Assembly (NCBI GenBank): GCA_004026145.2
Contig: CP034984.1
Location: 12,166,821-12,230,820, forward strand
Length of the DNA stretch: 64,000 nucleotides
Direction: 5' to 3'
Origin: Takifugu bimaculatus
Lineage: Eukaryota; Chordata; Actinopteri; Tetraodontiformes; Tetraodontidae
Notes under the pieces: model-generated
What the model was told of the DNA's origin: nothing
Database searches by the model: none
Seen by the model: the letters and a program-made list of their open reading frames with translations, nothing else
In this document: in pieces, positions 12,061-25,022 of the stretch
How the letters are laid out: every line of letters begins with the position of its first letter
How positions within the stretch are numbered: the stretch's first letter is position 1
Position numbers and translations under genes: made by a program

Positions 12061-15000
12061 GCTTCTCCTTATGGATTGAGTCCTGTAATAATTCCCTTCA
12101 CTCACAGTGGCTGTTGGCAGCGTGGCATGAAGCCATTCTGCTGTGTTCAGTACACCTGTATGTAAAAACAATCCTCCACACTGTAAATAATGTTACTAAT
12201 TAACTGCCTTGATGAAGCACCTGCACAGCAACAAGAAGCTGCTAGATGAATACAATGGTGAACATCAACTCATTACTTATTTAGGTGCTGTAACAGAGCA
12301 AGTTTCTGCAAGTGGGACAGTAATAACTAAGTTCAGTAGCCCTGGCACACAGGTGATTTTTAGGCCTGGAGCCAGTGTGAACAGGTGATCTGGGTGTGAA
12401 ACCAAAACAGGAGGAGCACTTGTTTGTTACACACAACATCACAGTGGTACTGAAATAAAGAAATGAATGAACATACAAAAGTACTCATGACACATGATGA
12501 GTCGAACAGACTTGTAAATATCCCCTACACTTATATTTATTACACATTTATAAACATATTCCTGTTGTTCAAGGCACCTGTCTGGACACCTTAGAACAAT
12601 TACGAGTTTGACTGGAGCCCAAAAAACCCTCGAAGGTTAGTCGTTCCCAGTCTTTACATTCACGGTGTTGCCATTTTATTCAAACTCACCTGGGATAGAG
12701 TGGTTCACCTCTGGAACGGAAGGAAGCAGAGAACATAAGCAAACAGAGCAGCATTAGAAACACACATCACTGTATGTTCTGCTAAAATGGCTCTACGTTG
12801 ATGGTCCAATCAGTGGCGGGAAACATCGGCCATCGTTGATGACGACGAAGACGACGACGACGACAACAACAACAACAACATATGCCTTATTCCATACAGC
12901 CGCTAATTAAATGAAGTTGCTGGAAATGAAGTAAAGGGTAATGGACATGAAACGCCCTGCATGTTCTGTGCAGCACAGCACTAATTGATCCTGTAGGTGG
13001 CTGATTTGAACACAGCCAGATGGAGTCAATCAGATATGCAGCAGATATTAATTCCCCTCAAACGGACTCGTTCCTCTTGAGCTGTGAACGGTCACCTCTC
13101 TCTCTCTGTCTCACTCCTCCTCTCAGCGTGGATTATCTCATGATCTTCCTCCTGCTCCTCAACTTTCAGCTCTACTGAGTCAACCTGCTAATTTACATGG
13201 TATAGGAGGAGCAAACTCCGAGCGCCCGCAGGAGGCCCGGCGGACATTGACTCTGTGGTGTTTCCTTCTGATGACTCAGCAAAGATGATGTTTTTTTGTT
13301 CTATAAAAGCTATAAAAGCGGGATGGAGCCCTTTTCACACTCACATGTTTAGCACGGTCCTGTGACGGCTGTGAGCAACATCTCTGAACATGAGGGTGGT
13401 GGAGGTGCAGCTCTTCACCATCTCCTTTCAGAGAGCAGAGGGGCGTTTGTGGGCGAGGTGGCTGCTGCGAGGGGGGACGCAGGGGACTCTGTCCTGGCAT
13501 CTGGTCGAGTACAACTCTCCTACTGGCGGTGGGCTGCACCTGCTGGCACTCCTCTGTCCACAGCAGCCGCTGCAGCCGTATTTGCCCGAGATCTGCAGGA
13601 TTCCACTGCTGCTCTAGTCACGTGGAGGGGCAGGAAAATCCACAACTATCTCCTTGGTCTTCTGGGCATCGCGGTGGATGTTGCTGTCTCCACCCCACTG
13701 CTTCAACTCTTACACCTCCTGCCTGTATGTGCTCGACTCCCCGGGCTGTCCACTGTGTCATCTGCGTAATTGACACCGAGGGTTTTCTTCTTGTGTCCGG
13801 CTCTGAAGCCGAAGGTCATCAGGACTCAAGGTAACAGAAATGAACTTTGTCACATTGTGGAACTGGAGGCCAGCTGAGGATCGGCCTCTGAACACAACAC
13901 TCCCCCAGTTACAGCCTTTACAGCTCAGACTAGTGGAATACTGGTGGTGACGCTTGACCTTCTGGAATGTTCCACCATGTGCACGCAGGGCCTTTGGAGT
14001 TAAGTCGGAGTGACCGCTGGGTTCTTAGTTACATCTCTGACCGAGAGTTTGACCAGACGGTCAAACCAAATGTCTCCCATTTCAGAACGATGGACGTTTC
14101 TGTGCAGAAATGGTCTGTAGCTTTGATCTCGTGTAGAAACACAGAATCAAAGGTACTTATTGAACAAGGTAGCCATCAAAGAGTTGCTGGCACAACTCCC
14201 AGGCGCTGGACTCACCATATATAACTCAACACAACTACTGTATGGGGAGAATGTTCTTAAATTTATAAATACTGTGGATTATATCCCGGAGTATTCTTCG
14301 GGATTTGGTCTTAAAAAAAATCCAATCCAAAGTGATTACCTTCCTCTGGCATGACTCACAGATGCGTCGGCAAACTTATTTATTCATCGGTGGACTTGGA
14401 ATCTGGGGCATGAGTAGTCGTGTGTAAGTGTGGCTCTCTTTCAGTTCAGTAGCCAAAAGGTGAGGTGAGGATAGGGGAGGATTAGAGTTGAAAGTGGATT
14501 ACTTACAGGCATGAGTCATTATGCGTGGAGAAAATAGGAGAGAGCAGTGATTAATCAGGTCTTTCAAAGTGCGTCCCTTCACCACAGATGAAGGCAATAA
14601 CATGTATGATGCACCACTACATGGACACACGGCGGGCTTGGCTGGCTTTGATGCTGCTGCAATCAAAGCCACGTTCCTGTGTGTCCAACTGATCAATTCA
14701 ATGATCTGAACACACTCCGAGAAGGACGCGGAGGTCAGAGGCTCATGTTGGCTTCTCAACGGCCTACAGGGAAGTCACTAAATAAATAATACCAAACATT
14801 AAATAAGAAGAGAAAAAGGAAAAAAAGACAATTTTTTTCTCACACTAATGTGTCTCGTATTATATACTGTGATATAAAAGGTAATTTCCTTGTCAAATTT
14901 TGAATTATCTGACAGGAAAGTGCAAACATTGAGGATCACTGATATTGGCAACATCCACGCTCTTTGATCTATGTAAAAATAACCTAAACTCACCATGTTG

Positions 15001-16755
15001 ATTTTACTCTCATCATTTCTAATATCATACAGTAACTTTAAAAATACGAGACACTCTCCTATCAATTTACCAACATTGGTAGCCCCAACGGCTAATTTGC
15101 TAACCCAATGGCTAATTTAAAAAAATTTAAAAGGTGTTTTGAACTCCCAGAAAGAGAATTCAGAGTCATCAACACCACAGCTGTTATGGCAGCAACTATA
15201 AGCCCACAGACAAATGGGAGCATGGAAAAAAGGCTACATTGATCTTTAGATTCTGACATTATTTAGATGCTAGCCAAACCACGAGACAGCAGTGTTAAAG
15301 CAACGTATATGTGCGCTGCTTTAGTGCTGCTGTCTCATGGTTCCAGGGGTAGAGGATCAATATCTCCCTCAATAATTCCTCAGAAAAGGAAAAAGCTAGC
15401 TGAAGTGAAGAAATGTGGCTTCTACTGACAAACTAGGCAAGCAAGAAAACGTTCTTCTGGAAGATTAGTTAGTATCATTTTTCTTTATGTTTAGTGCATC
15501 TGAGAGGCATGACCCGAGGCCTGGCCCAAGACCTGACATGATCAGACGATGCTTCTGTGAGGCTTCAGTCTCTTGTAGGACTGTAAAGCTCAGCAAACAC
15601 TCCTTTGTGGGTGGGTGACAAGGGGACACCAGAGCTTGAAGATTTCCTTTGCCGCGAACGTGCCGTTTTAAAGCACACACATCTTTACATGGCACGTTCA
15701 GCCATGTCAGCAGACTCCGCCCACTGCCACACTGCTCTGACCCCACCCCCTCACCTCGTTTCATGCCTTTTCCCAGCCACCAGCAGTGAAAGATAAGAGA
15801 CCTAATCTGGAAATTCCAGATCCCCCCGGCCTTTTGTCTGCGAGGGGGGATTTGGAACCAGACCAAATGGGATGTAAATTTCACTTTTGTGAGCTTGTCA
15901 GGAAAGAGGGAGAAAACCAACAGAACAAATCCATTAGAACAAACTGCCTCTGATTTGAGTCATTAAATGGAGGGAACAAGGGAGTTCAGCCACTTTCTTA
16001 TTTAAGTGCTATTGATTATCTCATCAGGAATCAGGTTAGCGTCCACCCTCAGCAGGAGCTTCAGGAAGCCTGAAGAATGTGTGGATTTCCTGTAAATGAG
16101 TATGCGAACAGCAAGAAAAATGAGGGGAGGTTTAAGAGCACAGACAGTGGGAAAGGGTGTACAATAATGGTTTTTTTCCTCTGAATTTTCATTCAATTAA
16201 AATGACATAAAGAGAACCTTTTTGCCAAAACAGTGGAGTGCAATAAACCGGAGGGAACGTGTGCTGCAAAGCAACTGAAAAAGAGCCGCTAACATGGCCA
16301 GCCATCTTGTAATGCGGTAAAGAAAGGGTGCTCGGAAGGCTCCATTCCCTCTGTAGCCGTCCTTATCAGTGCCTCCAGCTGAGGCCATTAACCTGGCTAA
16401 CCAAGCTTGGATTAGCTTTGTGCTTTCGCACCCCATGCAGACACACAGGGCTTACCAATGAAGGCAAATGCCGGCAGAATCAAAGAGCGTCTGAGTCCAT
16501 GATTCCCCAACGCAAAACACGCAAAGCAGCACATTGTGATAATAAGTGCAAACCCCACAAGAAGTGCACCAATTCCTTGGAGAGAGAGTGTTGTCATAGG
16601 CAGGTAGTTAAGAATCACATTGTCATAATACAGTAATGATGAGAAGGATAATTGTTGAAAGTGGTTCCTGGCACATTCAAGCAGCATTTTTGAGGCGGCG
16701 CCATTCAAGCAAGCACACATTTACAGTGGAAAAAATGTTGTGCTGAACATATTAC

Positions 16756-17445
16756 CTTCGTTGCAGAAGCGCCCCTTGTACTCTGTCTTGGAGCAGTCAC
16801 AAACAGGTTCGGCATCCACGACTAAGCAAGTTCCTCCGTTCTCACATGGGTTTACGGTGCACCACCCCTCGGATTCCAAGAGCACTTTAAGACTTCCCAA
16901 GAACTGCGGTTGGGAGATGCCATATTTGAGGTCTGTGATGGTGCCCCTGAAGGGCTGCATGTTTCGCACTGTGGGCAAGGTAAGTGCGCCGTTGCGGATG
17001 TCCTGTGGAACTCCACCCAGGAACAGGTCACTGACTATTTTCATGAAGAGACGCTGGGGCCGCACTTCATCTGCCTTGGCTTGGCCATCGAGCGCTAGCA
17101 CGGTGCGTTGGTGATACCTGCTCAGGGCAGCCAAGTGCCAGCTTCCGTCATCGACCCTTCCATTGGACACCACAGTCGTCTCGGCACAGTCGATACTGAA
17201 GCGCAGCTGAAGTCGCCCCTCCGTCACTGACAACTGCAGAAAATCACAGTAGCCTCCATCATCAAAGTACAGCAACAGTGCTTCTGATGCTTCTGTTTTG
17301 AGCTGAAAGCTGAGGTCACCACGAGTGCTGGCGTCCCATCGGAGGTAGCGTGCCCATTGACCTGGTGTGCCTAAAAATTCCATTCCCAGACATGTGCTAA
17401 GGAAAACCTGCAGCCCAATAAAAAAACCTATAAGATCCATATTTG
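16756..17445 (-). CDS. nrxn3: Neurexin-3 alpha, first coding exon (signal peptide, LNS1, EGF-A)
   Basis: Neurexins are presynaptic cell-adhesion receptors that bind neuroligins, LRRTMs and other partners across the synapse. The exon begins after a strong acceptor (long T-tract then CAG), so at least one non-coding exon must lie upstream. The ATG is at 17440 and the exon ends at a GTAAT donor, giving 228 codons plus one base. A hydrophobic signal peptide occupies about residues 1-20. A laminin-G/LNS1 domain follows (about 25-190), with the neurexin-3-like segment QWARYLRWDASTR near its start. An EGF-like domain with six cysteines spans about 194-226. The LNS1 wording fits neurexin-3 better than neurexin-1 or -2, and the neighbour adck1 supports this. 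I cannot tell whether it is the a or b teleost copy. The rest of the gene lies to the left, outside the window. Confidence 0.92.
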
Positions 17446-20272
17446 CTGAAAAAAAAATGTAATCCAAAAAAGTTTCAGGAGAATGGATCCACAATTGGAT
17501 CTACAGTAAGTGCAGGGAGATCCTCTGATAAATATTTGCTATAAAAATAAGCTTTCATTTGGAAAGGGGCAGTGTGGGGAGAACAGTCATGGTTTTAACA
17601 GTCTTAAGGTCGTTTACATCAGCAATCTGGAAGAGTGGATCCCTCTGGACTCTTGCAGAAATAGGAGGAGGTGGAGCCGATGGGTTCAGATGGTTCTCAC
17701 ACTTCAGAATTGTTACACTTCTCAAGACTCATGATGTCCAGTCTGGTGGAATAAATTCGTTCTATTAGCGAAAGCCAAAAGTCCTCAGTCATGTTGTCTC
17801 CGTTGACGTGCCGCTGACATTCGATCCGCTGGTCAACCTTGGTTCCATCACTGCCAGACAGAAGGAAGGTGGGACAGTTTCAGCATTGGCATTTTAGTAC
17901 ACGCATGTTGCATTCAAGGTCTATCGGCCGGAACAGAGCGACACCTCTCTGGGACTCAAGTGGAGACAAAATCAAACAATCGAAAGCACAACGTAGCACC
18001 TTCATTAATGGCAAAGTTGTGTGCCCCGACAGAGAGTAAACCGTGACATCGAATGCATCGTCAGGACTTCAGCCTTTAACTGTGCGCACAATCTGACTCT
18101 GTGTTCCCAAGCACTGCAAGCTCAATGGCCACATAGACCCTAAATTGTGGCACAAAAAGATGGGTTATAGCGCAATACAATGTTAAATTGTAGACAGGAA
18201 CATTTCCAGTCTACACTGAAAGGGAAAACAGGATTTTACGGTTTTGTCCAGCCAATAGCTCCACATCCAGGGGTACGGAGTTTATAGCGTCGTACCAAAG
18301 AGACAGGGATTAAATCATTGATCTACTGAGGAACAATAGTTGAGATCTCTCTTTAATGCAGTTCCAGGGAAATTCTGTCTGCTTAACCTGGAGATTGATG
18401 AGAGGCTCCTCTTTCTAAACCTCACTAACCACAAAAATCAAACCTGTTAAAAAGGGAAAGTCTGTGAAAACTGCCTGTGGACTTGCAGGGGGGGTATCAA
18501 AGTGGTTCTGGAAGGACAGTTTGGGTTTTAGGAGTTCAAAACGGCCACACAAAACACAAACAGTCATTATTTAAGGGGACCGTTTATAGTTCAGTCAATT
18601 CCTCTGATTTCAGCAATTCCACCTCAACATGTGACACGTCTGCATTATCTTCACCTTGACGAAGGTCGTTGGGTGCTATCAGTCATCTGCTCCCTAAATT
18701 AACCTCATTCCTCACATAGTAGCACACGGCTATCAGCAGACTGCCTTTATCTGATGGCCAGCCATCCCCAGACACACACACACACACACTCGTGAGATAT
18801 TCTGCACACACGTCCCACCTCAGGAAACTCACCAGGGTCTAGTGGTTCACCTCTTTCCTCTGTGGAAAACCACCTTAACAACCCCCAAAACACACCTGAC
18901 TACTGCTAGTAATCAGTATTGCTTTTCTTACTCCTGACATTCAAAAAAAATGTCTGATAATTATCCTAATAATAATGTAGTTTTGTGTGGAGACATTTCC
19001 AGGAATAACAGGAAGTTCTTGAGTTGCTTAAATTGTCTTTTTTTTATCTTGTAAGACAGAAAAGGCTCCACACAAGTGACCTCTGGCAGGGAGCAGCGAC
19101 GCCGCTAACAGTGTTGGAGCACTCCCTCAGATATTTGGATGTAAAGCACAAGTGGCCTGCTGGCAGTACCAGTCAAAGCTGACTCGACCCCAGCGGCCCA
19201 TTCGGGGCGCCGAGTCAGCGGCAGACCAGCGACTTCAAGGTCTCGCGTGGCGTTAAACGCAGTGTACACGTAAATTACTAGTTCCCATTACACATGACAG
19301 AAAAAGTCTCTCAAAGGACCACATTTAAAATAATTCAATGGTGTTGTTCGGATAAATGTCTTGAGGGGCACCTGCATGTTCAAGATAAACGTGATCAGTC
19401 AGCCAGAGGCTTTAAATAGTGTGAGCTGAGAGTTCGTTAGTGGGAAAATGGGATCTTCCGCTGAAGGACGCCATTTCAAATCAAATGATAGCATCAACTC
19501 CGCTTCTGGCATATTGACCTGGTCAGTTAGGTGCCAGAGGGGGTTGTAGTGCTTAGTGGTTCATGAAATTAAATACAGGTGCAACAGAGGGGCCACAACG
19601 AGGCGGCCCTCAAAACAGCGCTAGTTTTATTTTCCAGCTGAGCTTTTCTGACCTTTTTCACCAATTTTGGGTTTAGAGAGGGCCAAAGGGCCACTGGTGT
19701 CTCTGACTAAAGAACGTATACCAGACCGGGTGAGCCCAACTGATATTTGTCCCAGAGACCAGAAGAGGCAGCTCCACCACCGCGGAGGGACGCACAGACG
19801 GCCAATATGTGCCAGTAGGGAAAGTCGGGTTCCTCCTGGATGGTGCAAGACGCCATTGGCAGTATCAGGAGGATGACTTCATTGATGGTGTTGCAGGCGG
19901 CCCCCGTCCTCACCTGAGCTACATCTAATGGGACGGGATGTTTTGGCAAATCCTCTACGTGGGTCCATCGCCTCGTCTGTGGATTTTTTTGCAGGGGGTC
20001 CTTGAATTCAGTGAGAAGAATGGTCTGTGGCTTTCTCCACAGATGCTGCTTTAAAGCTCACACACACTTCAACACTCCTCCACCTTCCGTTGGTGAGTAT
20101 TATGGTGTTTCTAAGATAATACCAAACTCATTTGTTTTTTGTACATTTATAATCTACACTGACCTTTGGGAATCCTCGAGCAGGCCTGCTTCCCAAACCC
20201 CAACCTACAAGCAGAAACACACCTCCCATTTCTATTTGTATGAAAAATGCAGACTTAGTCTGGCATTATATT

Positions 20273-20273
<1 letters not shown>

Positions 20274-20330
<57 letters not shown>
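20274..20330. repeat. (GT)n microsatellite
   Basis: Uninterrupted run of about 28 GT units. Confidence 0.97.
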
Positions 20331-20332
<2 letters not shown>

Positions 20333-20779
20333 CTTGTCAGGGGTTAAAAGGCTAAATGTGCTGGATCATTGTTCTGTGTGAAAGGCTCCTTTGATGGAGC
20401 CCAGAGGGACCAGTCCATGTACTCTCTGACAAAAGACAGCACATTAGCGTGTGTGTGTGTGCACGCGCGCGTGTGTGTATTTATGTGTGTGTGTTTAAAT
20501 GGATCCACTTGTAAGTCTTAAGCAGGTGCTGCTCGCACAAATGATCTGCAGCGATTCAAAGAGCAACAAAATGTCCTCCCTGTAAATGAGACCTCAGTTA
20601 CGCAGCGCTTCTTTTACCAAGATTAGCTTGTGATGTCGCCGCGCGACATTTCTCACACCGACAGTGATGCAGCAGTTTGATGCCGAACAATTGTAGCGAG
20701 CTGCCATTTTCTGCCAGTGCCGCAGATGGAACACGGCAAAACTCGGCTTCCAAGGATGCAACCTGGTAGATGAGAAAAG

Positions 20780-20807
20780 GGAGGAGGAGGAGGAGGAGGA
20801 GGAGGAG
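20780..20807. repeat. (GGA)n microsatellite
   Basis: About nine GGA units in purine-rich context. Confidence 0.95.
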
Positions 20808-21299
20808 ATGAAGAGGAGGACAATGTTCCGCCTCATCCACTCCCACTCATGCATCACATGGTGCTCTTCCTTCTCTCCCCTCATCCTGCTGCATACGGAG
20901 GCTGGAACCTGCATCTGGGAGCGAATCTCCTCCCAACTCTGCGTTCTGGACCGTCTCTGCAATGAAGGCAGCTATTTGATCACAGTCCCTTTAAAGACAG
21001 CAAATCAAGTTTTATTCAGGATTTTTACACCCACAAACAATTGAAATCAAATGCAAATGTAGACTAAATCCTGAAATCACGGAGAAATCAGATCCAGCTA
21101 AAATGAACCAAGCAGAATTGCATCTCCTTCATCAACAATGCACATTTCTCATCACTAAATTCCTTTGATCAAAATACGTTGATTATTTCAAAGGCCGTTC
21201 ACACGCCAGCTCTCTCTCTCTCTCTCTCACTCACACACACACACTCACACACACACTAATTCTTCTTTTTAAATCCGAGTCCATCGTTTTAAACCATTT

Positions 21300-24000
21300 T
21301 TGAAAATGAAAGTGGAATTATGCGTTTATCTGCGGGACGGTGTTTTGGCGGCGGGGGGCAGCGGGGGAGGGGGAGGGGGGGGGGGCAGGTCGGACACGCC
21401 TGCCCGGGTTCTATGGTTCTGCTGCAGCACCCTTCAAGGCATTACATCACCCAGATACTGAGCGCCCAAGACGGCACTATCAACTCAACGCGCGCGCACA
21501 CGCACCCAAGCGCACACATCCTCGATGCCTAATTTAAAATAATAATAATAATCTGCATTAGACCTACGAACAGATAGTAAAAAAAATTAAAAAAAAAAAA
21601 AAAAAAAAAAAAATCCACGCGCGTGCGCGCGAACTGGCGACTGGGGCACACGCGTCAGCATGAGCGAACACACCCCAACACCCTGCCACCAGCCGCGGCT
21701 TATATAACACCAAACGGCCTCCTCCAGGACGGAGCTCCGGCTTTCTGGGCGCCTTTTATCCGCACATCGCGGCCGGAGGCCGCTGAGATGGAGACGGTTC
21801 ATGACGGCAGAATAAAGTCCGCACATGGCGCCAAAGCATCAAATTGCATTTTTTTCGATAAACCCGTTATTTATCCTTATTTATCGCCATTTCAGTGAGC
21901 ACGGAAGACAAGAAGCCAGATGGAAGGAGCGTGTGTGAGAGGACTTTCGCGTGAACGCAGACAGAACACAAACGCACTGGGAAAGAACCCGAAAATGCAG
22001 CCTGCCGTTCCGCTGTTACCTTGAGAGCCCTTGGCCTGTGCGCCTAATAAATCTGCACGGACTCATCACCAACCAGCAGCTCCAGTCTGGCCCAACAGCA
22101 GCTCCGTTTGGAAGGATTTGAAAAGATTAATAATCATTTAAAATAAAAAATTATCTATACATAATATATCGGTATTTTCCACGAAATGGTCCCAATTCTT
22201 TGAAATTAAAAATCCATTCTGGTCAAACGTGAGGAGGGTATGATGTGCGTGGCGCGTGCTCGTGCAGGGGCTGATTAGCACCTTGGGGCCTCCGCGCTCG
22301 CAACACACGCATTTCTTTTTCGGGTCACGCCCATTCGAAGTCTGAGCAGAAATTCTCTGCGCATAAACGCCGGAGAATTTTATAATTCTGGAACCGCAGG
22401 AGGTGGGGGGTGCAGTAACACATCAAACGAATCAGTATTTGATCGATGATCAAATAACGCAGATGAATTGTCTGTCGAGGCGTCGGGCGAAGGCCCGCAC
22501 GCTTTGCGGCAAGAGGCGGATTTTCGAGGCGCAGCACACCGGGGCCTGGTGCTGGCAGGTGCGGAGGAAGCTGTTAAAATATTTTCCTAAATATTCCAAA
22601 CGACGCGATGAAGCTCCGAACAATCCGCTGCTGATTTTTAACGGGAGGCAGGAAAAGTGGAGGGCTGAAGGCAGTTGATCAGGAGCTGACTTGCTACATT
22701 TCCTCCCACTGGCGCCATTTGAGCCAAAAATTAACCACAATCACCACCACCATCATCACCATCTATCCTTATTTCTAAATGCAGCATTTCCTTAAATCAA
22801 ACGTCCCCTCTGCTTTGATTTGTTGAATTAAATTGCAAATAATCCGCCCATTAAATTCTGATCGAAAACATATAATGTGATGGAATTTGGGAATAGAAAA
22901 AAAAAAGACAAAGCCAAAAACGCGCGAATACAGCAGATGATTGTCGGGGTGGACGCGCAGAGGTCGAGGCTTCCACCACCGCGGCGTCCTCCAGAAAAGC
23001 CTGAAGACTGAACGAATGGATGCACAGGGCCCACAATTTGGTTGACATTTAAACACGAAGCTGCCGATGAGAACAATGCGCGGACACCGGACACCTGACG
23101 AGCACGCTCTCCATTATTCATCAGCTGAAACATGCGCCGGAGAAGGGCTGCGGGGCGCATTTTCAACGCTTCGCGGCCGCTTCGCCTCTTTAAATATTCT
23201 ACATTTATTTCCAAGAATAATTCGATTAAAGAAGAGAAAAGAAAATTGACCCAGTCGACAGCGCCTGAGAGGGGGCGGGGGGTGCTCAGGGTCCTGTCAA
23301 CGCCTGTCATAGTCTGCTCCACGGAGGTAAAGTAGAGGCCATCATGGCACAAATTCAACCCGAGTCTACATCAAAGAAAGAGCGAATCCTTCAAGGAGAC
23401 TCGCCGTAACCCACCCGGTGCGTCACAACTGCTCAAAGTGGTGCAAAAGTATCAAAGTTCCAGAATCTAAGGCTGAACGCTGCCTTCTCCCGGCGCGTGC
23501 TCCCCCCCAAAACGGGCTTCGAACCGACGGGATGCATCGAAAAAAGAAACGAAACGAAAAAACTGACCTGATTTTAAATCCCAATATTTAAAACCCAGCT
23601 GTCCCGTTCTTTAAAATCCAGCTCCGTGCGTCAAGCAGCAGCAATGGTCCAAGTGCGCGCAGTGGTGGTGAGGTTCCGTGACAATCGGGCGGTACCGGGC
23701 CAGACCGGGCGGGATCTAGCGCTCCTCACAGGTGCGTCGAACGCGCTTCATCACGGGTACAAAAGCCGCTGTTGAGGATCCGTTCGGATCGCTAATGGCT
23801 GCAGGTGAGGAGAGGGGCGCACGCGCAGACGCACACACACACGCGCACAAACGCACGCCCCACTCTGGCCCGTCCTCTACTCAGTTCAGCAATCGGCATT
23901 TAAAGGCATATGCGTGCTCGTCAACGCGGGGGATGTACTCCAAATGTTGGCGCTCATCCAGCCTCCGTGACCGTGTTTGACCGTTTTGGAATTGATTTGT
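21300..24000 (-). promoter_or_regulatory. nrxn3: CpG-rich block, candidate nrxn3 alpha promoter and non-coding first exon
   Basis: CpG dinucleotides are far more frequent here than in the flanks, with many CGCGC clusters and a GC-box (gggggcgggg, 23271-23280). A non-coding first exon must exist upstream of the acceptor at 17446, and no other CpG-dense block lies between that exon and the end of adck1. Several long open frames inside it are a by-product of high GC content. The exact start site and the first exon's donor cannot be set by eye. Confidence 0.5.
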
Positions 24001-24190
24001 TTGTTGTTGTTTTTTTAAATTCTGTGTATTCTCTTTTATTTTCGCTCTGTCACATGAGGAATTGCCACCTTCTCCTTTTAAGGCATTTAAAGGCAGGTGG
24101 GACCAATAACTTCATATACGGGGAGAGGAAATAAAGCCCCTTATGAGCCCCTTAAGCCCCACATATGATTGGACGGTAATGGTGATGGTG

Positions 24191-24191
24191 G

Positions 24192-24222
<31 letters not shown>
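24191..24222. repeat. (GAT)n microsatellite
   Basis: About ten GAT/TGA units. Confidence 0.95.
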
Positions 24223-24940
24223 ATCCATCAATTATCTTTTACTGATGCCTTCTCTAGCAGTGAAGCATACCAGGCCAGTGGACTCTCCTGTAGCAACACA
24301 TTTATAAGCAGAAAAAGGTGTTCAGCTAGGGGGCAATAATGAGTCTGCATCAGTTCACCTGCACTTGAGCAACGTGTGCACCAGAAGCAGAGAGGAGCCA
24401 ATCAGCCGCGTGGGCCTCATTTAGGATTGGCTTTGCCTGACTAGCCATGGACAATTTATCTCTCATCATCGGTTTTACATGCTACTTCAGCACTTTCTAG
24501 ATGCCAGCGGTAGCATGAGGTGGCATCAGCAGTCCAGAGACGTTGCTCCGACAGGGTGGAGATACCAGGGGACAGGCCAGCAGAGGCCTCAGGTGGCCTG
24601 TCTGCTCCTGTATGCAAAGGGAGGGTAAGAAGAAGCCCTAGAAAGCCTTCCTTTGCCCATTCCCACCTTACAGGCGGATCGGGCACAACCAGGTCCTCAC
24701 CGACGCAACACCAAACAAGAATTTCAGCCCAGTGCACCTAAACACTGACACCGTTTCATGGGATCAGGCTGGCCCAAGGCTGGGGCTAAAAATGTTAATG
24801 TGAGTTCCAGAGTGAGGAGTCGAATTTAAAGTAGCAAGTGGTCAAACTAAAAAAATGACAGCAGTACAGGGTTGTAGTTTATTATTTTTATTCTCGTGGA
24901 TAGGCCAATGCTGTCATAGCAGAAACTTGTGTGCTTTATG

Positions 24941-25020
<80 letters not shown>
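24941..25020. repeat. (GACA)20 microsatellite
   Basis: Twenty uninterrupted GACA units, 80 bp. The perfection suggests recent expansion. Poly-DRQT and SVCL translations across it are artefacts. Confidence 0.98.

Positions 25021-25022
<2 letters not shown>

Larger units (their letters stand above)
1..16755 (-). other. nrxn3: nrxn3 intron following the first coding exon (inferred)
   Basis: No convincing coding exon was found here on either strand. The long open frames are chance frames or simple repeats. The stretch follows the GTAAT donor of the first alpha exon, and neurexin introns at this position are usually very long, so I infer it is intron. It contains microsatellites, an RTE LINE remnant (about 2280-2500), a Ty3/gypsy integrase remnant (about 4850-5260), a possible element fragment (about 9750-9990) and a TCATCT-rich tract (about 11900-12060). 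No tRNA, snRNA or microRNA could be recognised by eye. Confidence 0.65.
17446..21299 (-). other. Non-coding sequence upstream of the first nrxn3 coding exon
   Basis: No supported coding exon. It is read as the intron between a non-coding nrxn3 exon 1 and the first coding exon, because the coding exon starts at a splice acceptor. It contains a CA run near 18775, a long GT run (20274-20330), a smaller TG/CG run near 20450-20490, a GGA run (20780-20807) and a CT/CA run near 21210-21255. Confidence 0.55.

Noticed and set aside
13362..13769. Plus-strand open frame of 135 codons after the double TATA
   Set aside because: It begins with GTG, not ATG, and has no in-frame ATG near the start. Kept only as part of the TATA finding.
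15465..15920. Minus-strand open frame of 151 codons
   Set aside because: No recognisable domain, no splice or promoter context, and it lies in inferred nrxn3 intron.
16412..16720. Minus-strand frame just after the nrxn3 exon with a hydrophobic stretch (LLVGFALIITMCCF)
   Set aside because: It follows the GTAAT donor, does not resemble any neurexin exon, and neurexin has no membrane segment at this point.
22828..23358. Minus-strand open frame of 176 codons in the CpG-rich block
   Set aside because: High GC depletes stops on several strands at once. Composition is low in structure, no domain is recognisable, and overlapping frames are open too.
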